A stretch of 64,000 nt of DNA from Paenacidovorax monticola (GTDB lineage: Bacteria > Pseudomonadota > Gammaproteobacteria > Burkholderiales > Burkholderiaceae_C), in NCBI RefSeq assembly GCF_014489595.1, contig NZ_CP060790.1, positions 558,001-622,000 on the forward strand. The letters are read 5' to 3'. Positions 51,490-60,590 of the stretch are shown here, in pieces (the first letter of the stretch is position 1; every line of letters starts with the position of its first letter). A program made the position numbers and the translations under genes. The notes beneath the pieces were generated by a model. The model saw nothing but the letters and a program-made list of their open reading frames with translations. It was not told where the DNA came from and did no database searches.

Positions 51490-52766
51490 TTCAATGTACC
51501 CTTGCATTCTCGATAACACTTTCTGTACTCAGATGCCTGCAAATCGCCAGATGGGGAAGGTAGCAAATGTTTGCAACGCTCATAGCAGTCCTCATCACTA
51601 GGACACTGCTCTTTCTGCGTCGGAATTGGAATAGGAATTGGAACTGGAATCGGTCGGACACCACTTGTTCCGCCGGACGCAGTTGCTCCACCGCCCCCTC
51701 CGCCACCGACGGGTGGTACAACAGCACCACCACCAGGACCAATCGGCATTTGATCAATGGGTCGATTCAAACCCCTGAGGCCCTCAGGGTCTACATCACC
51801 GAGCGGATCCCCCTCCACATACCCAAACCGATTCCATCCTCCTTCGAGCCCGATCGGATCGGCCTGCACATACCGCCCCGTCGATGCATCGTAGTACCGG
51901 TGCAGGTTGTACGCCAGGTTCGTCTCCGCATCCCACTGCTGGCCCGGGTAGCGCAGCTCGAACGGCACGGGCTCGGCGTAGCTCTGCGGCCCCGTAGCGC
52001 CGGGCTGGGCGTAGCCTTCGGCGCCCGTGGTCGGCGGCGTTTCTCCAAACCCCGTGATGAGCCATTGCCACGCCACCTGGCCTTGCAGGTTGGTCAGGCG
52101 CCGGGGGGTGTTCAGGTGGTCCGCGTCGATGGCATACAGCCGGCCGTTGATCTGCGCGGCCACGGGCAGCGGGCCGCTGGCCGTGGGCAGGTAGATGATT
52201 TCCGTGCTGTCCGCTTCGTTTTGCGGTGCCGCGCTGGTGCTGCTTCTGCGGTTGGCGTACTGGCCCAGCACGGTGCTGCCGATGCCGTCGTCTGCGTACA
52301 CGGTGTGCTGGGTGGCGGGGGTCTGGTTGGCGCCCACGCTGCGCGCGTCGCTCTTGAGCAGGCGCTGGCCTTGCGTGTTGTAGGTGTAGGCCACGGCCTG
52401 GGGGTGGGCCGGATCGGCGCTGGCGCTGGTCCGGGCCAGGCGGCCGTCCGCGCCGTGGTGCAGGTAGTTGCTGCCCTTTTGGGTGAGCGCGCCCGTGGCG
52501 TCGTGCTGGTAGGTGGTGCTGCGGTTCTGCGAGGGGCTGCCGGGGATGGTGACGGTCTCGCTGTAGCCCTGCAGGCGGTTGCTGCCGCTGGCCACCTGGT
52601 ACACGCGCTGCAGGGTGCTGGTGCCCGTGCCTGTAGCGGTGGCGGCGCTGTAGCTGGCCTGGATGCGGTTGCCGTTGCTGTCCCAGGCGTAGCCCATGCC
52701 GCCGCACGGCAGCGCCAAGGGAAGGGCAAGAAGGCGTAGCGCGCAGCCAGCCACCCAGCGGCTCAA
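51486..52766 (-). CDS. Orphan Rhs core fragment with Pro/Cys-rich tip (module 1)
   Basis: 426 residues without frameshift. A TTG start gives a hydrophobic leader (SRWVAGCALRLLALPLALPC) joined to the core at [20 protein letters not shown]. The core runs intact through [12 protein letters not shown] and [15 protein letters not shown] to DPEGLRG. The tip has a Gly-rich linker (PPVGGGGGGGATASG), a Pro-Ile/Val repeat (RPIPVPIPIPIPTQ) and a small Cys-rich end (CPSDEDCYERCKHLLPSP, EYRKCYRECKGTLK). It is the best-preserved orphan and could be expressed. The shell domain of a full Rhs is missing. Confidence 0.78.
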   Translation of the reverse strand: MSRWVAGCALRLLALPLALPCGGMGYAWDSNGNRIQASYSAATATGTGTSTLQRVYQVASGSNRLQGYSETVTIPGSPSQNRSTTYQHDATGALTQKGSNYLHHGADGRLARTSASADPAHPQAVAYTYNTQGQRLLKSDARSVGANQTPATQHTVYADDGIGSTVLGQYANRRSSTSAAPQNEADSTEIIYLPTASGPLPVAAQINGRLYAIDADHLNTPRRLTNLQGQVAWQWLITGFGETPPTTGAEGYAQPGATGPQSYAEPVPFELRYPGQQWDAETNLAYNLHRYYDASTGRYVQADPIGLEGGWNRFGYVEGDPLGDVDPEGLRGLNRPIDQMPIGPGGGAVVPPVGGGGGGGATASGGTSGVRPIPVPIPIPIPTQKEQCPSDEDCYERCKHLLPSPSGDLQASEYRKCYRECKGTLK

Positions 52767-52774
52767 AAGAAGAA

Positions 52775-52822
52775 GCCACCTGCAACTACACAGCTTCAGC
52801 GGCTGGCAGGGGTGCAGGTGGC
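52775..52822. terminator. Terminator-like hairpin between the main Rhs immunity gene and module 1
   Basis: GCCACCTGCA (52775-52784) pairs perfectly with TGCAGGTGGC (52813-52822); T-rich tracts exit on both strands. It matches the hairpin at 42957 and the half-copy near 48975. Confidence 0.65.
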
Positions 52823-52869
52823 TTTTCTTGTTTGGACGAAGAAAGCGCTATCAATCCTGCAATGCTGGT

Positions 52870-53292
52870 TCACTTCCCCTCGGAAGCGGCTAGCAATTTA
52901 TGACCAACGACCTCTTTATTGACCACGATATATAACGTATCGCCGCCTTTAAGTCGATTATTTATCTTGACCGTTATGCTTCTGGCACATGCACAATGGC
53001 TTTTCCCGTAGTCGCTATTAAAAACCAATGTAGCGCCACCATTGCGTGCAACAGTAAGATACGGCTTATCGATTTTCGCACCACAAGGGAACTCCCAAAT
53101 CAGATTAACAACCTGCGATGTGCCCGATTCCTGAATTGATACCAAAGGCGGTCGCTCCTCAATGCATATGCCAACCTCAGAATCAAGACCAGTTTCAAGC
53201 GTGAAGGCAGCCGCTTCATCGACATCCTTTTTGCAGCCCAGCAATAAGGGAGCGATAGAAAATACAAGACATATCCTAAGCAGCCTTCTCAT
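52870..53292 (-). CDS. Lipoprotein, candidate immunity for the full-length Rhs
   Basis: 140 residues from the ATG at 53290-53292, overlapping the Rhs stop (ATGA). The N-terminus MRRLLRICLVFSIAPLLLGC is a lipoprotein signal with lipobox LLGC. The mature part has four or more Cys (EVGICIEERPP, WEFPCGAKIDKP, KSHCACARSITVK) and looks beta-rich. A periplasmic lipoprotein as immunity implies that the partner toxin acts in, or passes through, the periplasm. No family is recognised. AT-rich. Confidence 0.75.
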   Translation of the reverse strand: MRRLLRICLVFSIAPLLLGCKKDVDEAAAFTLETGLDSEVGICIEERPPLVSIQESGTSQVVNLIWEFPCGAKIDKPYLTVARNGGATLVFNSDYGKSHCACARSITVKINNRLKGGDTLYIVVNKEVVGHKLLAASEGK

Positions 53293-56200
53293 CTCACGCC
53301 TCCGAAGTGAATCCATCGGCCCGGCCGAGAAATATTTGGGACTTGGTACAAGAAAGAGCCGGGATCGTCAGAAATTGGATGATATGGCTCATCACCCAGG
53401 TCCGTCCAAATAGGAGTATCGGAACCAATGACCGTTACATTTCGAATGCTCGCCAAGTGCGATGCAATTGAATTAGTCCCAGCCCCTGCGTAGCAAGAAT
53501 TCAATTTCACGGGCAAGGAACCACAGCCACTCTCATCAAGCACCTTATTCAATTCTGGGGCTCTCATCCCATTGACAGAAGTTCGATTTCCATGCGAGAT
53601 GACAATGCATTTCCCTGGATCATCTGGATAGTCAAGTGCGACGGGATAACCTGGGTCACGTGGATCCAGAAGAATAACCTTCCTTAGTCCTTTAGGGTCG
53701 GCATAGAGGATTGGATTGCCCCCCACATACCCAAACCGGTTCCATCCCCCATCGAGCCCAATGGGATCGGTCTGGATGTACCGCCCGCTCTGCGCATCGT
53801 AGTACCGGTGCAGGTTGTACGCCAGATTCGTCTCGGCATCCCACTGCTGGCCCGGGTACCGCAGGTCGAACTGAACGGGGTCCGCATAGTTGTAGGCGCT
53901 GCCTACGCCCGGCTGCGCGTACCCGTCCGCTCCCGTGGTCGGCGGCGTTTCTCCAAACCCCGTGATGAGCCATTGCCACGCCACCTGGCCTTGCAGGTTG
54001 GTCAGGCGCCGGGGGTGTTCAGGTGGTCCGCGTCGATGGCATACAGCCGGCCGTTGATCTGCGCGGCCACGGGCAGCGGGCCGCTGGCCGTGGGCAGGTA
54101 GATGATTTCCGTGCTGTCCGCTTCGTTTTGCGGTGCCGCGCTGGTGCTGCTTCTGCGGTTGGCGTACTGGCCCAGCACGGTGCTGCCGATGCCGTCGTCT
54201 GCGTACACGGTGTGCTGGGTGGCGGGGGTCTGGTTGGCGCCCACGCTGCGCGCGTCGCTCTTGAGCAGGCGCTGGCCTTGCGTGTTGTAGGTGTAGGCCA
54301 CGGCCTGGGGGTGGGCCGGATCGGCGCTGGCGCTGGTCCGGGCCAGGCGGCCGTCCGCGCCGTGGTGCAGGTAGTTGCTGCCCTTTTGGGTGAGCGCGCC
54401 CGTGGCGTCGTGCTGGTAGGTGGTGCTGCGGTTCTGCGAGGGGCTGCCGGGGATGGTGACGGTCTCGCTGTAGCCCTGCAGGCGGTTGCTGCCGCTGGCC
54501 ACCTGGTACACGCGCTGCAGGGTGCTGGTGCCCGTAGCCGTGGCGGCGCTGTAGCTGGCCTGGGTGCGGTTGCCGTTGCTGTCCCAGGCGTAGCCCATGC
54601 TGGTGGGGCCCAGGGTGTCGGCCAGGCTCCAGCCCGTGGGCAGGACGAGGCCCGGCGCGGCGCTGTGCGCGCTGGCAGTGAGGCGGCCCACGCTGTCGTA
54701 GGTGTGCACGCTGGTGATGAGGGCCTGCTGGGGCGCGGTGCCGCTGGCGCCGGGCAGCAGGTGTTCCTGCCGGATCTGGGCCACGCGGCCTGCGCTGTCC
54801 CAGTCCAGTTCGAGCAGGCCGGTGCTGGCGAGTTGGCCCGCCGTGGTGTAGCTGCGCTGTTCGCTCAGCGGGTTGGCGCTGCCGGGGGCCTGGGCGAAGC
54901 CGCTCCACTGCCAGCCCGTGGGCTGGCCCAGGGGGTTCCAGGTGATGCCGGTGAGCAGGGGCTGGCCGCCCCAGTGCAGTGCCGTGAGGCGGCCCGTGGC
55001 GTCGTACTGGTGGGTGAGTTGCTGGCCACTGGGGTAGGTGATGGTCTGCACGCCGCCGGCGCCGCCCTGGCCCGCGGGCACGTAGGTGGTGGCCACGCTG
55101 CGGGTGTCGCCGCCAGCCAGGGTTTGCGTCTTGCGCGTGACGCGGCCCAGCGCGTCGCGCTGCCAGCGGGTGGTGGCGCCGGGGTCGATGGCTTCGCTCA
55201 GGTGGCCCACGCTGGCCTGCGGGGCGCCGCTGGCGTTGTAGTCGGGGCCACTCAGGTCGTAGTGCAGGGTGCTGGTGAGCGTGGCGCCGCCGGGGGCGCT
55301 GCTCTGGATCTGCGTGGGGCGGCCCAGCGCGTCACGCGTGACCTGGGTGCTGCGGCCCAGGGCGTCCGTGGTGGTGGCAAGCCGGCCCTGGGCGTCGTAG
55401 GTGGCGCTGCGGCTGCCGGCGTCGGGGGTGATTTCTTGCGTGGCGTTGCCCTGGGCGTCGCGGCCGTAGGTGGTGGCCACGCTCTGGAAGTCGCTGGCCT
55501 GGGTCACCGCGTCCAGCGCGTTGTACTGCAGCGTGGCCGTGGCATTGTCCGCCTGGGTGATGCTTTGCACACGCCGCAGGGCGTCCAGGCCCCAGGTGGT
55601 GGTCTGGGCCGTGCCGCCCACGTTCTGGGTCTGGCTGGTGGCGTCGCCGTTGGCGTCGTAGCCGTAGCTGGTGGCCTGGCTGCCCCCCACGGTGGTGCTG
55701 GCCACGCGGTTGAGGCTGTTGATGCTGCGCGCGATCTGCCAGGCCGTGGCGCCCTGGGCGTCCTTCACGCTCTCGTTCACGCGGTTGCCCATGGCGTCGA
55801 GCTGGTAGCTGCCGCTGGCGCCGCGGTTGTCGCTCCAGCCGGTGAGGCGCTGGGCGGCGTCGTAGGTGTAGGTGATGGCGTGGCCGTCGGGCAGCGTGGC
55901 GCTGGCCACCTGGCCGCTCGGGCGGTAGGTGTAGGTGCTGGCCAGGCCTGCGCGGCTGTGGCTCAGCAGGCGGCCGCGCAGGTCGTACTGGTAGGTGTTG
56001 ACCACGCCCGTGGGTTCGGTCTCGGTGAGCACACGGCCTGCCGCGTCGTGGGTGTAGGTGGTGCTCTGGCCCAGGGCGTTGGTGGCCTGCGTGAGGTTGC
56101 CCGCGCTGTCGTACTGGTAGCTGGTGGTGGCGCCGCCCGGCTCGGTGGCCGTGGCCAGCAGGCCGTTCGCGTGGTAGGTCCAATTCCAGGTGCGCGTGGT

Positions 56201-58087
56201 GTTGTTGGCCGTGTCCTTGGTGGTTTTGGTGAGCAGGTTGCCGGCGTTGTCGTAAGCGTAGGTGGTTTCTCGACCAGGCTCGGTGACCTTGGTGGGCAGG
56301 CGCCACTGCGGATGCCATTCGGTGGCCGTGGTGCGCTGCTGGGGGGTGCCTGCGGCTTTGGTGCGGGCCAAGGGCAGGCGGCGGGCTGTATCCCAGCTGG
56401 TGGTGGCGGTGGTGCCCCTGAAGTCGGTCTGTGATTCGATCAGGCCTTGCGCGTTCTGCACGCGGCTGGCGGCGTCGGGCCGGCCCAGCGCGTCGGGCTT
56501 GTCTGCTCCCGTGACGGCGAGTTTGCCCAACTGGGTGCCGTAGGAGAAGCTGCGGGTTGTGCCCAGGGGGTCGGTGATGGTGGTGGCGGTGCCCGGGGTG
56601 GTGGGGTAGCTCACCTGGTAGTGCTGCACGCCGCCCGCCAGTTCTGTACTGATCGCGCGGCCCTGCGCGTCGTAGGCGAAGGTGCCCCAGCGATTGCCGT
56701 TCTCGTCCTGGAGGCCCGTCAGGGCGTGGGGGAAGCTGGTGTTCTCGTAGAGGAACACGCGCACAGCGCTGCCGGGGTAGGTCACTTGGGCGAGGCGGCC
56801 CGCGGCGTCGTAGCCGTAGGTGGTGACGTGGCTTGCGGGGGCGGTCACGGACACCAGTTGCCCGGTGCCGTTGTAGGCGAGCGTGAGCGTCTGGCCCAGC
56901 GGATCCGTCACGGTGCTCAGGCGCCCGACCGTGTCATAGGCGTAGTTTGTCTGCCAACCGTTGCGGGCCGTGTTCGACAGCAGCTTGCCAGCGGTGTTGA
57001 AAACGAGTGTGTCGTCCTTGTCGGCACGGTGGTAAACCCACTGCCCGGACGCATTCAAACCCAGGCTGTCGTTATGGCCCACGGGAGCCCAGGCACTCGC
57101 ACCTGTATCTTGGGTAAACGAGCGTGCATACCCTTCGCCGGTGAGGATGTAGGCGGTCGTTCCGGTGGCGGTGGCGCGCAGCGAGAGTTCGATGTCGTGG
57201 TTGTGCCGCCAAGCCTTGCCCAGTGTGGAGAAATGGGAGGAGTCACTCAGCCCCCAGGTGCTCAGGTAGTGGCGTATGAAGTGCAGGCCCGTGGGCTTGG
57301 CGCTGGCCCAATCGGTTTCCGTGCGCACTTTGGCGGCCATGGCGGGCACGATGGGGGCGCCGAAGCTGGAGCCGCTGAAGCCGCTGAAGCCGCTGAAGCC
57401 GCTGAAGCCGCAATAGCCAGGATTGCCCGGGCCGTCGCCGGGCGGCGTTGGAGGGGAAGGTGGCTCCGGGGGCGTTGGAGGTTCCGGCGGTGATGGCTCT
57501 GCGGGAGGTGGCGGTTCAAGCGGACGCACATTGCACGCATTGCGCTCCTTGTCCTCCTCGAAACCTATGTCACATTGGCAGGTTTGATTGATTTCCGTGC
57601 TGTTGGCGGGGCAGGCTTGCTCGACAGTCTGCCACCCATAGCTATAGGCATATCCGCAGTAACCGTTCGACTGACAGGAGGCCGGGAAATTGGGGCCGTA
57701 TCCAAACCAGGGGCCTGGTTCACAGTGGGGTTGCAACGGGTGGTCATAGCGCACACACAGCTGAAATATCTCCCCTGAGCCTGGCCCCATGAAGTCTTTT
57801 GACCAGGCAGTCTGTTCAACAGTGAAACCAGGATCTTGGTGCCGAGATATTGCGAGCGCTTCTCCTGCCGCCCGCGTATAGCGATAGCTTCCGTTAATCC
57901 GCAAGTCATTGCCGTTGTAGTTCACATGCCCCTTGTCTTCCTTTTGCAGCGCTGGCGCGTGGCCTGAAAGAAAAAGGCAAAATAGCAGGGCAATTGTGCG
58001 CAAGGCAAGATGTAGGTGACCTATGCAAGATGCGAATTTGCTATTTTTTGCAATGCTGTATATTATTTTTCTGTAGGTCGCATACAT
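53289..58087 (-). CDS. rhs: Full-length secreted Rhs/YD-repeat toxin with caspase/CHAT-like tip (one frameshift)
   Basis: About 1599 residues after repair of a G5 run at 54011-54015 (six in the other copies). Order: a signal-peptide-like segment (LHLALRTIALLFCLFLSGHA), a Cys-rich domain of about 130 residues, a Pro-rich linker (EPPPPAEPSPPEPPTPPEPP), GFSGFSGFSGFSG repeats, a DUF6531-like start (GAPIVPAMAAKVRTETDW), many YD repeats (YAYDTVGRLSTVTDPLGQ type) and the core ending [10 protein letters not shown] to DPKGLR. The tip of about 135 residues has VISHGNRTSVNG and VKLNSCYAGAGTN about 44 residues apart, the spacing of His/Cys in clan CD peptidases. No PAAR or VgrG partner lies nearby. Confidence 0.88.
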
Positions 58088-58371
58088 TGAATATCCATCC
58101 CTTAATATTCTTGAATAGGCCTAGTTTAGAAGGTGAAGGGGCTAAGTGTCTAGGAGTAAGCGCATATCTTCATGAGATGGGTGGTATTTCAAGGGGCTGA
58201 TGTGTAGCTCGACAATGCCATTGCGATTTGGCTGTGCGGCTTAGGTCGATTCACTGCGCCATGGGAGCTTTTGCGGGCGAAGAGGGCAGACAGTCCCTTC
58301 AGCCATTGTTTGGCGATGTAGGCAAAGGCTCTTTCGAAGGCGGCGGACGCCGATTTGTCATAATTTTTGCC

Positions 58372-59220
58372 ATGACCATCGAACCACACGCGCTGCCCGG
58401 GGGGCCGCGCTATGCCCGCGTGCTGTCCATCGCGGGCTCCGACAGCGGCGGCGGCGCCGGTATCCAGGCCGACCTCAAGACCTTCAGCGCCCTGGGCTGC
58501 TACGGCATGACGGCCATTACCGCCATCACGGCGCAGAACACGCAGGGCGTGCGCGGCATCCATGGCATTCCGCCCGACATGCTGCGCGCGCAGATCGACG
58601 CGGTGGTCGAGGACATCGGGGTCGATGCCGTGAAGATCGGCATGCTTGCCACGCCCGAGGTGGTGCAGGTGGTGGCCGACGCGATCCGCCGCCACCGCCT
58701 GCCGCATGTGGTGCTGGACCCGGTGATGGTCGCCACCAGCGGCGACCGGCTCATCGCGCCCGAGACCGCCTCGGTGCTGGTGCGCGAGCTGTTCCCGCTT
58801 GCCGCGGTGATCACGCCCAATCTCGACGAGGCGGCGCTGCTGCTGGGCCGCCCGGTCACGGGCATCGACGCGCTCGAAGGCGCCGTGCAGGGCCTGCTCG
58901 GTCTGGGCGCGAGCGCCGCGCTGCTCAAGGGCGGCCACCTGCCGGGCGACTGGGTGGTGGACTTGCTCGCGCTGCAGGACGGCACGCGCCGGCGCCTGGA
59001 GTCGGCGCGCATCGCCACGCACAACGGCCACGGCACGGGTTGCACGCTGTCGTCGGCCATCGCGGCGCACCTGGCGCTGGGCCATGCGTTGCCCGAGGCC
59101 GTGGAGAAGGCCCGCGCCTACATCCTCGGCGCCATCGCGGCAGGCGCCGCCGTGCGCACGGGCCGGGGGCATGGCCCGCTCAACCATGGCTATGCGCCGG
59201 TGCCGCAGATCGTCTTGTGA
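58372..59220 (+). CDS. thiD: Hydroxymethylpyrimidine/phosphomethylpyrimidine kinase
   Basis: Two-step phosphorylation of HMP for thiamine synthesis. 282 residues from the ATG at 58372 (MTIEPHALPGGPRYARVLSI). Ribokinase-fold motifs: SIAGSDSGGGAGIQADLKTF, GMTAITAITAQNT, VDAVKIGMLA, VLDPVMVATSGD, ITPNLDEA and the anion hole with catalytic residues in HNGHGTGCTLSSAIAA. It faces away from the Rhs gene across a 284-bp AT-rich gap with no gene. Its thiamine partners lie on the far side of the Rhs island. Confidence 0.95.
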   Translation: MTIEPHALPGGPRYARVLSIAGSDSGGGAGIQADLKTFSALGCYGMTAITAITAQNTQGVRGIHGIPPDMLRAQIDAVVEDIGVDAVKIGMLATPEVVQVVADAIRRHRLPHVVLDPVMVATSGDRLIAPETASVLVRELFPLAAVITPNLDEAALLLGRPVTGIDALEGAVQGLLGLGASAALLKGGHLPGDWVVDLLALQDGTRRRLESARIATHNGHGTGCTLSSAIAAHLALGHALPEAVEKARAYILGAIAAGAAVRTGRGHGPLNHGYAPVPQIVL

Positions 59221-59236
59221 GCTTTTTTTGAGGCTG

Positions 59237-59266
59237 TAGCGCCCGTCCATCCAGCGCGGGCAGCTA
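59237..59266. repeat. Short palindromic intergenic repeat after thiD
   Basis: TAGCGCCCG and CGGGCAGCTA form an imperfect palindrome around TCCATCCAGCG between the convergent thiD and permease genes. Same style as the repeat at 20642; it may act as a terminator. Confidence 0.5.
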
Positions 59267-59281
59267 TCGAAAAAGAAGCGG

Positions 59282-60550
59282 CTAGGCCGTGCGCGGGCGC
59301 GTGGCCCAGGCCAGAGCGAAGCACAGCGCCAGTGTGGGTAGCGCCGCGCCGAGCTGCGGCAGCGCGCGCGGCAGCAGGTGGTAGCAGGCGATGCCTGCGA
59401 GCCACAGCAGCGTGGCGCTCCATTCCACGCCGCCCGCGCGCGCCAGCAGCTGCTGCGCGGGCGCGCCAAAGGCCAGGCGCCCCAGGATCACGCCGAACAG
59501 CGGCACGAACACCGAGCTGAGCAGCAGCAAGAAGGGCTCCAGGCTGTGCATGGGCAGCACGAGCGCGAAGGCCGTGCACACGGCCGCGATGGCCAGGCCC
59601 CAGCGGCGCACGCTCCACGCGGGCCGCAGGCTGTGGGCCGAGACGGAGCCGGAATACGCGTCGCCGTAAGCGTTGTCCACTTCATCGATGAGGATGAGCG
59701 ACAGCGCAATCAGGCCGCCCTGCGCGAGCAGCAGCGCCGTGACGAGGTCCTGGCTGGGCAGCACCAGCGCCACGAGCACGCCCAGCGCGTAGCACCACAT
59801 GTTGGCCAGCGCGTAGCCCAGCCAGGTGCCGCGCAGGGCCGGGCCGCCGCTGTGGCCGTGGCGCGCGTAGTCGGCCACGAGCGGCAGCCACGAGATGGGC
59901 ATGGCGATCACGAGGTCCAGCGCGGGCAGCACGCCCATGCCGCCATCGCCGCGGCGGCTCCACAGCGCTTCGAGCCCATGCGCCTGCGCGAGCGCGATGA
60001 ACTGCCACGACAGCCACAGCAGCGACAGCACCACGAGCGGCAGCGCGATGCGCGCGATGAGGCGGCGCACGAGCCGCACCATCGATCCGCTGATGAGCAG
60101 CATGACCACGCCGCCCCACAGCAGGGTGGCGAGCACGGGCCAGTAGGCGCCGGCCAGGGCGCCCGACTGGCGGCCGATGGCCACGGTGGCGTCGCGCATC
60201 ACCACGAGTTCGAACGCGCCCCAGCCCAGCAGCTGCACGATGTTGAGCGCTATGGGCAGGCCCGCGAAGCGGCGGCCGTATACGGCGTGCATCAGGCCCG
60301 CGCTCGCCAGGCCGCTGTCGCAGCCGATCTTGGCCACCCAGCCGAGCAGCCCCGCGCCTGCGACCGAGCCGAGCACGATGGCGGCCAGCGCCTCCTGCGT
60401 GCCGAGTGCGGGCATGAGGTAGGCGCCGACCTGCATCACCAGCAGGCCCACGCCGAGGCTGAACCACAGCGAGGCGTGGTCGCGCCAATGGAATACGCGG
60501 CGTTCGGGCGCGACGGGGGCCAGGGCCTCGTTGGCGGGGGCTGGGGTCAT
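59282..60550 (-). CDS. NCS1-family permease, probable HMP transporter (CytX-like)
   Basis: 422 residues with about 12 hydrophobic helices. The N-terminal DHASLWFSLGVGLLVMQVGA, GSVAGAGLLGWVAKIG, PISWLPLVADYARHG and IDEVDNAYGDAYSGSVSAHS are features of the nucleobase-cation-symport-1 family. CytX members are the ones found with thiamine genes and thought to import hydroxymethylpyrimidine. Placement beside thiD supports that role. No TPP riboswitch is visible in its leader. It converges on thiD. Confidence 0.85.
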   Translation of the reverse strand: MTPAPANEALAPVAPERRVFHWRDHASLWFSLGVGLLVMQVGAYLMPALGTQEALAAIVLGSVAGAGLLGWVAKIGCDSGLASAGLMHAVYGRRFAGLPIALNIVQLLGWGAFELVVMRDATVAIGRQSGALAGAYWPVLATLLWGGVVMLLISGSMVRLVRRLIARIALPLVVLSLLWLSWQFIALAQAHGLEALWSRRGDGGMGVLPALDLVIAMPISWLPLVADYARHGHSGGPALRGTWLGYALANMWCYALGVLVALVLPSQDLVTALLLAQGGLIALSLILIDEVDNAYGDAYSGSVSAHSLRPAWSVRRWGLAIAAVCTAFALVLPMHSLEPFLLLLSSVFVPLFGVILGRLAFGAPAQQLLARAGGVEWSATLLWLAGIACYHLLPRALPQLGAALPTLALCFALAWATRPRTA

Positions 60551-60590
60551 GGGGGTTCCGAGAAAGCCCGGCGCTGCATGCCGGCGGGGC

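Noticed and set aside
39955..58087. CRISPR array or tandem repeat locus
   Set aside because: The repeats are long coding segments of Rhs core with different spacing and protein-level conservation.
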